Source: Euryarchaeota archaeon UBA549 (GTDB taxonomy: Archaea; Thermoplasmatota; Poseidoniia; Poseidoniales; Poseidoniaceae). From it: a stretch of 7,303 nt of DNA. Position 1 is the stretch's first letter; each line of letters begins with the position of its first letter. A model generated the notes under the pieces. It did no database searches and had not been told where the DNA came from. It saw only the letters and a program-made list of their open reading frames with translations. Below, one piece after another: positions 1-5,956 of the stretch. The stretch spans positions 1,220 through 8,522 of the forward strand of contig DAGF01000051.1 in assembly GCA_002495645.1 (NCBI GenBank), read 5' to 3'. The position numbers and the translations under genes were made by a program.

Positions 1-1
1 G

Positions 2-466
2 AACCTGTTGAACGATGACTGGGACGCTGCCATTGACGTGTTCCAGCGTGCGTCCGACATGAAGGAGGGCTGGGGGTGGGCCGTCAATTACGGTGACATC
101 TGGTTGAGCGAGGCGGTCGCTGTGATGATCAGCGGTGCACAGCAAAACCAAACCGAGTCGTCCATGGCACAGGACTGGGTTGGCCGCGCTGGTGAACTCA
201 TCAACAAAGCGCAGGTCAGGTCGGATAAATCGGGAGCTTTTGGCAAGAAGGGCCACCCGTGGGTCAACGAATTGAGCGCGTCTCTCGCCGCCTATCAGAA
301 GCGTGCCTCAAAAGGAAAATCCACTGAGAAATGGCTGAATGAGTTGAAGACTCGGACGTTGTTTTGGTGTTCTCAGGTCCTTGGGGGCGTGTTTCCTTTC
401 CCTCCGAAGGCTGCCGAGCGAGCGGTAAGCGAGGCGGTGCTCTTCGATGCGCTGCAGAACCTCTGA
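2..466 (+). CDS. 3' part of a helical, possibly TPR-like protein (cut by left edge)
   Basis: The reading frame is open to the window edge, so the N-terminus lies outside. The first complete codon is at 2, and a TTG at 8 is a possible but unsupported start. About 154 residues are visible, ending in TGA at 464-466. The visible part is predicted almost wholly helical. It begins with a stretch of TPR-like character (WDAAIDVFQRAS, then GWAVNYGDIWLSEA), followed by amphipathic helices rich in Ala, Lys and Trp. No transmembrane segment, Cys cluster or catalytic motif is visible. TPR-type repeats are normally protein-binding scaffolds, but two degenerate units are too little to assign a family. The next gene is on the opposite strand, so the two converge tail to tail. 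Function unknown; only the coding call is reasonably sure. Confidence 0.72.
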   Translation, partial: NLLNDDWDAAIDVFQRASDMKEGWGWAVNYGDIWLSEAVAVMISGAQQNQTESSMAQDWVGRAGELINKAQVRSDKSGAFGKKGHPWVNELSASLAAYQKRASKGKSTEKWLNELKTRTLFWCSQVLGGVFPFPPKAAERAVSEAVLFDALQNL

Positions 467-537
467 TGCAAATGATTGAACGATTCAGATCGCTTCAAAC
501 TCAGTTCATCCCGCTTAATCGAGAGGTCGAGTGAACC
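467..537. other. Convergent intergenic spacer
   Basis: About 70 bp separate two stop codons that face each other. I see no strong hairpin and no T-tract on either strand that would mark a clear terminator. Only trivial 4-bp inverted repeats occur around 477-492. Transcription probably ends here from both sides, but no specific signal can be pointed to. Confidence 0.4.
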
Positions 538-1233
538 TCAGGATTCTATTTCCTCAACAACGACGTCAAAGAACACCGCTTCCCATGACACCGTCACTTC
601 CTCGTCGTCGTCGGACACCGTAGGGAGCACCGAACCCGTTGGTTGGCTCGCATCGACTTCAATTTGCAACTCAAACATCCCGCGACCGTGTGCGTCGTTG
701 GTCCACTGACTGGCCCAGTGTTCGGCACTCATATCGGCGACTTGGGTTTGGTTGCCGGTGTATTCAGGGAACACGGTCAAGGCGAGTGAAATGGTGCTGC
801 AATCCGTGCTGAGGCCGGAAAGAACGTTGCGCTCATCCTGCCAGTCGGCTTGGACGCTGTTGGGTTTGAGGTCGGCAGCGACGGTGTCGCAACTGTCGCC
901 AATTTGGCCCGAAGTTTCCTGGTAGTTGATGTTGATATAGAGCACGCCAAAGCCGTCGTGGTCGTCAAACATGGCGGTGGGGACTTCAAACGACAGGACT
1001 TCTCGGTCGCCGTCATCAATCGTTCTGACTTCTTCGTGGAGGTGGGTGTTGGTGTCAAACGAAACTGAGAACATCTCCATGGTATCCTTTGCCGCAATGT
1101 CATCGTCCATGATGACCCAAAACACCGTGGCGTGATAGACGGCCAAAACCATGCAAAACGCAACGAAGATGGAGACGCGCTGTTTGGATTCTTCATTGAA
1201 GAGAAGATCATCGAGAATGTTCTCAGAGGCCAC
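538..1233 (-). CDS. Single-pass membrane protein with acidic extracellular domain, function unknown
   Basis: A 231-aa protein. A short acidic N-terminal tail (residues 1-18) is followed by one hydrophobic helix at about 20-42, with no obvious signal-peptidase site, so it is probably an anchored protein with its C-terminal domain outside. The ectodomain (43-231) is rich in Asp/Glu and in alternating strand-like stretches (VLYININY, ISLALTVF, MFELQIEV, EVTVSWEAVFF), suggesting a beta-sandwich. Its two cysteines, C115 and C145, could form a disulfide. The start is GTG at 1233-1231, immediately after the TGA of the upstream gene (TGAGTG, no gap). A G-rich GGGGGT about 8 nt upstream may act as a weak ribosome site. 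The tight junction implies co-transcription and probably translational coupling with the polytopic membrane protein, so the two may form one complex. I do not recognise the family. Confidence 0.82.
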   Translation of the reverse strand: MASENILDDLLFNEESKQRVSIFVAFCMVLAVYHATVFWVIMDDDIAAKDTMEMFSVSFDTNTHLHEEVRTIDDGDREVLSFEVPTAMFDDHDGFGVLYININYQETSGQIGDSCDTVAADLKPNSVQADWQDERNVLSGLSTDCSTISLALTVFPEYTGNQTQVADMSAEHWASQWTNDAHGRGMFELQIEVDASQPTGSVLPTVSDDDEEVTVSWEAVFFDVVVEEIES

Positions 1234-2541
1234 TCAAACAACCCCCAACATTTTCTCGTAAATGTTCATCTGCCAGTAGATGAAACTGAGGAAGAACATC
1301 AACACGACGTAAACGGCGCTGACCATGATCAACCGGTCCATGTACAGTTGCGGGATGTCAAAGGTTGGAAACCAATCCTTGTCAATGTCTTCTCGAAGAC
1401 TTGCAGGTTCGGAGGCCATCGTGTCGAAGGAGCGCTCCTCCCAGCCCACACCAAAGGCAATGAGGATACCCATCAAAGCTGCCGAAAGCATCTGGTTGAT
1501 GGGGATGACCGTTTGAATCAATTCCAGCAACGCTGAAGTGGCCACCACAATGAGCATCACCGTCATCAACCGAGCCATGTCTCGGTTGTTTTCGTCAATG
1601 TCGAACAGTCCGTAGCGCAACAGGATGTACATGGCGATGAGCGGCCGAACCATGGTAAAGTGGATGCCCGCAGTGAGCAGGTTCCAAATCCCAAGCAGGG
1701 TGAAATCATCGTTCCATGCAAGTCCGACCTCGCCCAGACTGTTGAAGGAGGTCATGAGGTAGCGCAGCATGCCCGATAGCATGTAGGCGATGATGATGTA
1801 GAGCATCGGGCTTCCTTGCCCGTTGATGGCTTGTTTAATTTCAACATAAAGGATGGCAAGGCCGACGGCGATGCCGAAGACATGGCCCAGTTGCCAAATG
1901 TAATCGAACATCGTTGATGTCATGTCGGTCCCGCTCCACAAATCAATGAAGTAAAACGTTTCACTGAGGAAGAGCATGTCGGGGGTGTACATCCATATGT
2001 GGCCGAGCAAAAGGGTGAGGAACAGCGCTGAAACAAAGGCGATGTTTTGTGTTGACTTGTTTTGTTGAGCCTCGTCAAGCATTCGGAATTTGATGTAAAC
2101 CGAGCCCCAAATAAGGCCACAAACGACGTACATCATACCAAACAACTCCAACACGGTGTTGGGCCTTCCAAGCATGACCATCAACAAGCGGACAATCATC
2201 AACCCGACCATGATGCCGTACCCGATTTTCAACTGGCGAGGGGTTCGCAGAATTGGGACTGGATAGACCAGAGCGATCATCACGATGCTGATGTCAAAGT
2301 AAAAATCCAAGAAATGCATCAAGGCCTTCCAAAATTGCCAGACAGATTGGGAGTCATCGGTGTTGGAGTACCCGCCTGCGGCGTTTTGAAGGCCTTTGAC
2401 GATGAACATCAAACAGATGAGATGAGCGGCCAGTTTCTCGTTCCATTCCAGTTTCTCATTTCTACGAACGAAGCGAAGGGCGAGGCACCCCAAGGTCACC
2501 GAAAGAATGGCGCCGATGAACAGCAGATTCTCAACAGCCAT
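1234..2541 (-). CDS. Polytopic membrane protein resembling a histidine-kinase 7TM sensor region, no kinase
   Basis: A 435-aa protein with roughly 11-12 hydrophobic helices (approximately 5-25, 36-53, 72-93, 105-125, 130-150, 165-183, 215-233, 245-263, 280-308, 325-345, 350-366, 407-427). The stretch RPLIAMYILLRYGLFDID at 299-316 resembles the end of the N-terminal 7TM region of many membrane histidine kinases, where an LRY-x-LFDID-like sequence follows the last helices. That comparison is from memory. No HisKA or ATPase domain (N or G boxes) follows: after 316 there are only more membrane helices and a soluble loop at about 367-405. It could be a sensor without its own output domain, or an unrelated lineage-specific membrane protein. 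The start is ATG at 2541-2539, with no good Shine-Dalgarno at normal spacing; a TATA-like element lies about 30 nt upstream. Its stop abuts the GTG of the next gene, which it probably accompanies. Confidence 0.83.
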   Translation of the reverse strand: MAVENLLFIGAILSVTLGCLALRFVRRNEKLEWNEKLAAHLICLMFIVKGLQNAAGGYSNTDDSQSVWQFWKALMHFLDFYFDISIVMIALVYPVPILRTPRQLKIGYGIMVGLMIVRLLMVMLGRPNTVLELFGMMYVVCGLIWGSVYIKFRMLDEAQQNKSTQNIAFVSALFLTLLLGHIWMYTPDMLFLSETFYFIDLWSGTDMTSTMFDYIWQLGHVFGIAVGLAILYVEIKQAINGQGSPMLYIIIAYMLSGMLRYLMTSFNSLGEVGLAWNDDFTLLGIWNLLTAGIHFTMVRPLIAMYILLRYGLFDIDENNRDMARLMTVMLIVVATSALLELIQTVIPINQMLSAALMGILIAFGVGWEERSFDTMASEPASLREDIDKDWFPTFDIPQLYMDRLIMVSAVYVVLMFFLSFIYWQMNIYEKMLGVV

Positions 2542-2564
2542 CGGGTTTGTTTTCCTTCATTTTC

Positions 2565-2580
2565 TATGTTAAGATATCCC
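2565..2580 (-). promoter_or_regulatory. Possible archaeal promoter (TATA-like) for the membrane gene pair
   Basis: On the minus strand, GGGATATCTTAACATA lies 25-40 nt upstream of the ATG at 2541. A G-rich stretch preceding an AT-rich ATATCTTAA block is what a BRE/TATA-box pair would look like. If used, transcription would start within a few nucleotides of the ATG, giving a nearly leaderless mRNA, in line with the lack of a well-placed ribosome site. The match is loose and unsupported by any other copy in the window. Confidence 0.3.
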
Positions 2581-2587
2581 CGGAATG

Positions 2588-2605
2588 ATGCCGCAAATGC
2601 GGCAT
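2588..2605. repeat. Perfect palindrome / hairpin in the intergenic spacer
   Basis: The sequence atgccgc-AAAT-gcggcat is a perfect 7-bp inverted repeat with a 4-nt loop (8 bp with a 2-nt loop if the A/T pair is counted). It lies between the stop of the Cys-cluster protein gene and the start of the membrane pair. As RNA it could be a terminator or mRNA 3'-end stem for the upstream gene, but no U-tract follows on the minus strand. As DNA it lies just upstream of the candidate promoter and could be an operator. The sequence does not decide between these. Confidence 0.5.
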
Positions 2606-2610
2606 ACGCC

Positions 2611-2633
2611 TCCAATGCAAGCCCATCCAATGC
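2611..2633. repeat. Short direct repeat TCCAATGC x2
   Basis: The octamer tccaatgc occurs at 2611-2618 and again at 2626-2633, a 15-bp period, inside the same non-coding spacer as the palindrome. Such a pair could bind a dimeric regulator upstream of the membrane gene pair. It may equally be chance, given the short unit. Confidence 0.35.
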
Positions 2634-2651
2634 GAATGATCGTTTTGAAAA

Positions 2652-4160
2652 TCACTCGTCCATTTGTTTCAGCACCACGGTCTCAAGGCGGTCAACCATT
2701 GCAATCCCCTCATCGGTCAACATCTTACGCCAGTAGGAAGGGCCGTCAGGGAATACCTTGTTTCGAATTTCTTTGTAGTTGGCCGGATTTTTCTGCTTGA
2801 CGCTCCAAAGAATACAGAGACTCTCCACCAAACCAGGTGCGGCGGTCATCAATCCGTTCACATCGTACGGGGCACGTAGCATGGGAACATCCCAAAATTT
2901 ACCATAAAATTGCCATTTCTCAAACCGTTGCCAAGCTGCAATGGCTTGTTCAATCAATCCTGCATCACAGTCTGCCTCGTCCAAAGCCTCGGTTTGATTC
3001 GCAAAGAACGGCCACAAATTTCCAAACGAGGCCTTGATCATCCGGTACACAACTTGGATTGAGTCCCTGCTTGGTTCCAACACGTGCATGTTGGGTTTGA
3101 TGGCCTCCTCGAAGATGGAACTCTTCTGCGAAGCGATGACAAAAGCCCGTTCAATGTTGTTTCCTACGCCGTTTCGCTCGCTGGCGTACAGCCAAAGAGG
3201 CTCAACATGACCTCGTCGGAATGTTTTGTCGAGATAGGCTGCTGCGGTAAGGTGTTCATGTCGGAAGCCCTCCACCTTCACGAGAGCCCAAAGATAGGTC
3301 TCAAGGCAATTGAACCAGTCGTCAGAGTGTTTTGCTGAAATCATCCTATTTGCTTCATCGGGCACACCGTTTTCTTGTCTTCCATTCGGTCGGCTGAAGG
3401 GATTTTCACCGGATGTGTAGTAATACGGAGGGTCAACGATGGCTCGCCTTCCCTCGAGTGCATCGGCGTATTGTTTTCTTAAAATGAAGTAAGCATCTCC
3501 GCGCTGGTTGCCAGTTTCTCCCGGTTCGTTACCTGCTCGTTTTTCATCCGCTACCGCTTCCCAATCGGCGTATCGTTCATCCTCTTTCACTTCCCATTCC
3601 TTTCGAGGAATCAGCGGTACACCGAAACGATGGCCACCATGTTCAGAAATACACGAACGTGCTGTGCAAATTCCATTTTCCGCCGTATCTCTTTCTGAAA
3701 ATCCTGCACCAGCGTCTCTTACTGGTGAAAAACCATTTTCTCTCAAGCTCTGCGCGTCAAAAACGAAGTCATCGGCGTTGCGGTCACCACATTCAGGGCA
3801 CATCGGCTCCATGCTGTCATCCTTTCTTGGCTCCATCGTCGCAACCCTTTGCTCGTGTGCGTCGACCGTCTCTTGAGAGTAGAGTAGAACGTAATTCTCG
3901 GGCTTTGGGTCGAGATTTTTGTTGAGCTTGTCTCGCTTGAAAAATTCCTCATCGCAAGCCGTACATTTCCCCATGGAGTACTCTGCGCCTCCAACGCATT
4001 TTGATGGACAATTGAAGATGAATTCAGCACCGTCTTCTTTTCGCGTGTAAATGGCAGTAAGGGGTTGTTCATGCCCGGCCTCACAGGTGAACGACTCGGC
4101 TGAATATTCGCTGTACTTGTTGCATGTTCTGCATACACAATAGAGCGGGGATGGAATCAA
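2652..4160 (-). CDS. Protein with three N-terminal Cys clusters (zinc-ribbon-like), function unknown
   Basis: A 502-aa soluble protein. Cysteines come in paired knuckles: C8/C10/C13 with C26 (and H30); C51-x3-C55 with C66-x2-C69; and C121-x2-C124 with C165-x4-C170 (H174 and H177 nearby). This is the pattern of consecutive zinc ribbons, so DNA, RNA or protein binding is likely. The rest (about 190-502) is mixed and mainly helical, with many Trp and Tyr. A VDPPYYY stretch at 242-248 resembles motif IV of DNA amino-methyltransferases, but no FxGxG cofactor motif was found. The start is a TTG at 4160-4158 whose last two bases sit in the stop of the upstream gene (TTGA). A strong GAGGTGG ends 4 nt before it, so coupling to the CARF-like gene is well supported. 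No ATG alternative lies nearby. A partner or effector role for the CARF-like protein is inference from the coupling alone. Confidence 0.84.
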   Translation of the reverse strand: MIPSPLYCVCRTCNKYSEYSAESFTCEAGHEQPLTAIYTRKEDGAEFIFNCPSKCVGGAEYSMGKCTACDEEFFKRDKLNKNLDPKPENYVLLYSQETVDAHEQRVATMEPRKDDSMEPMCPECGDRNADDFVFDAQSLRENGFSPVRDAGAGFSERDTAENGICTARSCISEHGGHRFGVPLIPRKEWEVKEDERYADWEAVADEKRAGNEPGETGNQRGDAYFILRKQYADALEGRRAIVDPPYYYTSGENPFSRPNGRQENGVPDEANRMISAKHSDDWFNCLETYLWALVKVEGFRHEHLTAAAYLDKTFRRGHVEPLWLYASERNGVGNNIERAFVIASQKSSIFEEAIKPNMHVLEPSRDSIQVVYRMIKASFGNLWPFFANQTEALDEADCDAGLIEQAIAAWQRFEKWQFYGKFWDVPMLRAPYDVNGLMTAAPGLVESLCILWSVKQKNPANYKEIRNKVFPDGPSYWRKMLTDEGIAMVDRLETVVLKQMDE

Positions 4161-5878
4161 TTGCCCACCTCGCTTTCTCGGATGCGAAGCAATTGTTCAG
4201 CGACAAAGGTACCCAAAAACGTAAGCGAGTATCGCGTGTGGGTCGCTGCCTTCTTCGGAGGCCTCATGGTGATGACAAGCCCCTGTTCAACCAACAAATT
4301 GTTCCGAACCGTGCGGTCAAATTGCTCAACAACGCCGGCACTGAGGTCAAGTTCGGTGACGAATTCTTCTTGAATGAAAAATCGAATTTCCTTGGCCAAC
4401 AATCCGTGTTGCGTCGGTGCCAGGTTGATGCTGGTATCGAAGGGGTCAACATCGCTGTAATCGGTTGTATCCACCTTTTTCGCTTCAGCGAGGAGGAGTG
4501 CGATCAATAAATTGCTGGCGCCCTTGTTGTTCCCGTGGCCTTTTGCAATTCGAGACATGGCACTGAACGCCATGCTGTTGGGTACAGGAATGGCCAAATC
4601 TCGTCTTCGCAGGTTGCTTGCCTCGTCCCCGTCTCCCATGTCTCTCATGATGTAGGTGGTTGCGGTTTTGAAGACGAAGGCGAAAAACGAGACGGCACTG
4701 CGCAGTGGAGCCAGCGGCTCCGTGATGTCTACAGCCCATGAACGGGCTCCATGCTGTCGTTCAAATTTGAGGCAGGCCGTGAGCATGGCCATAACCACTT
4801 CCATGTGGAACATCGGTGTCGCTACAGGGTTGATGATGACCAGGTGGTCGGATGTTTGGAATCGGTCTTCCTTCGCCCGCCGACCAAGGATGGTTTTACA
4901 GTGCTTCAAATCGCCAATGAGGTTTGTGTCTTCAAAGCGTTCAATCGCCTCATCAAGGGTGAGGACATGATGCCCCTGAATGTCTTCATCATGCCGTTGC
5001 ACGACGGCCAATAATCCATCCACCGGTTGGAGTGGACTCATGAAATCAAAAAAGGAATCAAAAGAGGAATAACCCCCCAAATGGTTGGGTGAACTCAAGA
5101 ATGGCAAACGTCCGAACACCAAGTTCAGCGTCTTGGTATGTTCCACCACCTCCGGGCGCAGTCTCATCCATTGTTGACATGCTTCGCCCAGTCCATCTGG
5201 CAGAATATTGTAGGTTACCGAATCTTCGGAAACCTCTGTTCGCTGAACCATGTTTCGAGTGACATGGGGCGAAAGAGCGGCTTGGATGCCACTGACTTGT
5301 CCTGCATCCACCATGTTCCCTAGCCTTGCCGCATCGCTGAACCCGATGTTCTCCGTGTCTTCGCGACCATCAAGAATGTCTTCGAGATGGCATGAGAGCA
5401 TCGCTGCAATCGTGCGAGGAGACACCTCTCCGCCAATGTTTTCGTGGAAGAGTTTGAGTGGAGGTTCCGCGGTGTCCATGTTCAACAGCGTTGTGTTGGC
5501 GAGGCATTGAGCAACCAACCACATCAAGTGGTCGTAAAGGGCGTTGCTCCGTCCGCAAAGCAAGATGGATTCGTGAGTGTCGTCGATTTGTTTGATGACC
5601 TCTCGGAAGACTTCCCATGGTTGTTTCTGAACATCTGTTGGTTTGGTGGCTGTGCTGGTTGAAATCAATTGAAGTTGATGGGTTTCGATGTGCATTGATG
5701 CCGCTTTGTTTGTGTTCTCAATTTCCTCCATTAGCTTCGGGTAGGTCCTTTCAGTTGTGGTGAAAACGACGCATCGTTCAATTTCCTGATTGGCCAGCCA
5801 GTGCTGCATTGGCTCGGAGAGCACCGACGTCTCGCCCGGAAGAGCACCATGGCCGAAAAGGAAGATGTCCATGGCCAT
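4157..5878 (-). CDS. Putative tandem CARF-like / winged-HTH protein (sensor-regulator)
   Basis: A 573-aa soluble protein, numbered from ATG 5878. Residues 3-135 show an alternating strand/helix order typical of a Rossmann-type CARF-like domain: DIFLFGHG, a helix, ERCVVFTT, a helix, a strand near 63-72, a helix at 88-98, then SILLCGRSN (104-112), a helix and TTLLNM. Residues about 179-240 look like a winged helix (FSDAARLGNMV, SGIQAALSPHVTRNMVQR). A second alpha/beta region follows (about 250-465), with HLVIINPVATP and a strand-loop-helix centred on VDITEPLAPLRSA (383-395). That is where CARF proteins carry a VDITGGT-type ligand loop, but the glycines are absent here. A second winged-helix-like region closes the protein (about 470-560). 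CARF-wHTH proteins such as Csa3 sense cyclic oligonucleotides and regulate transcription; the same role here is inference. ATG 5878 or ATG 5872 is preferred over an upstream TTG (5917), which would fall inside the promoter region. The gene is coupled to the Cys-cluster gene. Confidence 0.8.
   Translation of the reverse strand: MAMDIFLFGHGALPGETSVLSEPMQHWLANQEIERCVVFTTTERTYPKLMEEIENTNKAASMHIETHQLQLISTSTATKPTDVQKQPWEVFREVIKQIDDTHESILLCGRSNALYDHLMWLVAQCLANTTLLNMDTAEPPLKLFHENIGGEVSPRTIAAMLSCHLEDILDGREDTENIGFSDAARLGNMVDAGQVSGIQAALSPHVTRNMVQRTEVSEDSVTYNILPDGLGEACQQWMRLRPEVVEHTKTLNLVFGRLPFLSSPNHLGGYSSFDSFFDFMSPLQPVDGLLAVVQRHDEDIQGHHVLTLDEAIERFEDTNLIGDLKHCKTILGRRAKEDRFQTSDHLVIINPVATPMFHMEVVMAMLTACLKFERQHGARSWAVDITEPLAPLRSAVSFFAFVFKTATTYIMRDMGDGDEASNLRRRDLAIPVPNSMAFSAMSRIAKGHGNNKGASNLLIALLLAEAKKVDTTDYSDVDPFDTSINLAPTQHGLLAKEIRFFIQEEFVTELDLSAGVVEQFDRTVRNNLLVEQGLVITMRPPKKAATHTRYSLTFLGTFVAEQLLRIRESEVGN
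4165..4171 (-). promoter_or_regulatory. Shine-Dalgarno that fixes the TTG start of the Cys-cluster protein
   Basis: On the minus strand GAGGTGG is followed by GCAA and then TTG. It lies within the last codons of the upstream gene. Perfect position and high complementarity to the 16S tail justify the unusual TTG start and indicate re-initiation by the ribosome that has just ended the preceding gene. Confidence 0.7.
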
Positions 5879-5910
5879 CTTGGAGCGTGAGTGTTTATGA
5901 TGGTTTTCGC

Positions 5911-5921
5911 AAATCAAATTT
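5911..5921. promoter_or_regulatory. AT-rich element of a divergent promoter
   Basis: The block aaatcaaattt lies 36-46 nt before the plus-strand ATG (5957) and 33-43 nt before the minus-strand ATG (5878). It is the most AT-rich stretch of the spacer and is placed so that a TATA-box role would give leaders of about 10-15 nt in either direction. Neither gene has a Shine-Dalgarno, consistent with very short leaders. There is no clean TATA consensus, so the assignment is tentative. Confidence 0.35.
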
Positions 5922-5934
5922 GTCAGCGTTGACA
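5921..5934. promoter_or_regulatory. Palindromic operator candidate, copy 1 (TGTCA-GCGT-TGACA)
   Basis: A perfect 5-bp inverted repeat with a 4-bp spacer sits in the middle of the divergent intergenic region, touching the AT-rich promoter block. Its size and dyad symmetry suit a dimeric winged-HTH regulator. The neighbouring gene encodes a putative winged-HTH protein, so autoregulation is an attractive but untested idea. The site is followed by GAAA, and the whole string TTGTCA-NNNT-TGACAGAAA is repeated at 7271-7289. Confidence 0.5.
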
Positions 5935-5956
5935 GAAATCATCGTTCTCATGGCGC

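Noticed and set aside
477..492. Small inverted repeats in the convergent spacer as a terminator
   Set aside because: Stems of only 4 bp without a T-tract are expected by chance.
777..1241. Long minus-strand frame overlapping the 231-aa gene
   Set aside because: Its protein is a Thr/Ser/Pro/Arg-rich low-quality translation of the other frame. The 231-aa frame has a membrane helix and a strand pattern and abuts its operon partner.
1132..1536. Plus-strand frame antisense to the membrane pair
   Set aside because: It straddles the junction of two well-supported minus-strand genes, has no ribosome site, and its His/Asp/Gln-rich content is typical of the antisense of a hydrophobic protein.
2531..2560. 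Minus-strand upstream mini-frame of nine codons (ATG 2560 to TGA 2531) overlapping the membrane protein start
   Set aside because: It has no ribosome site of its own and would lie at or near the predicted transcript start; too short to support as a leader peptide.
2062..2736. 224-aa plus-strand frame
   Set aside because: It is antisense to the membrane protein start, spacer and Cys-cluster gene end, with His/Gln/Asp-rich composition expected from antisense of membrane helices.
5879..5917. N-terminal extension of the CARF-like protein from a TTG at 5917
   Set aside because: It lies inside the AT-rich promoter block, lacks a ribosome site, and adds 13 polar residues before a natural MAMDIFLF beta-strand start.
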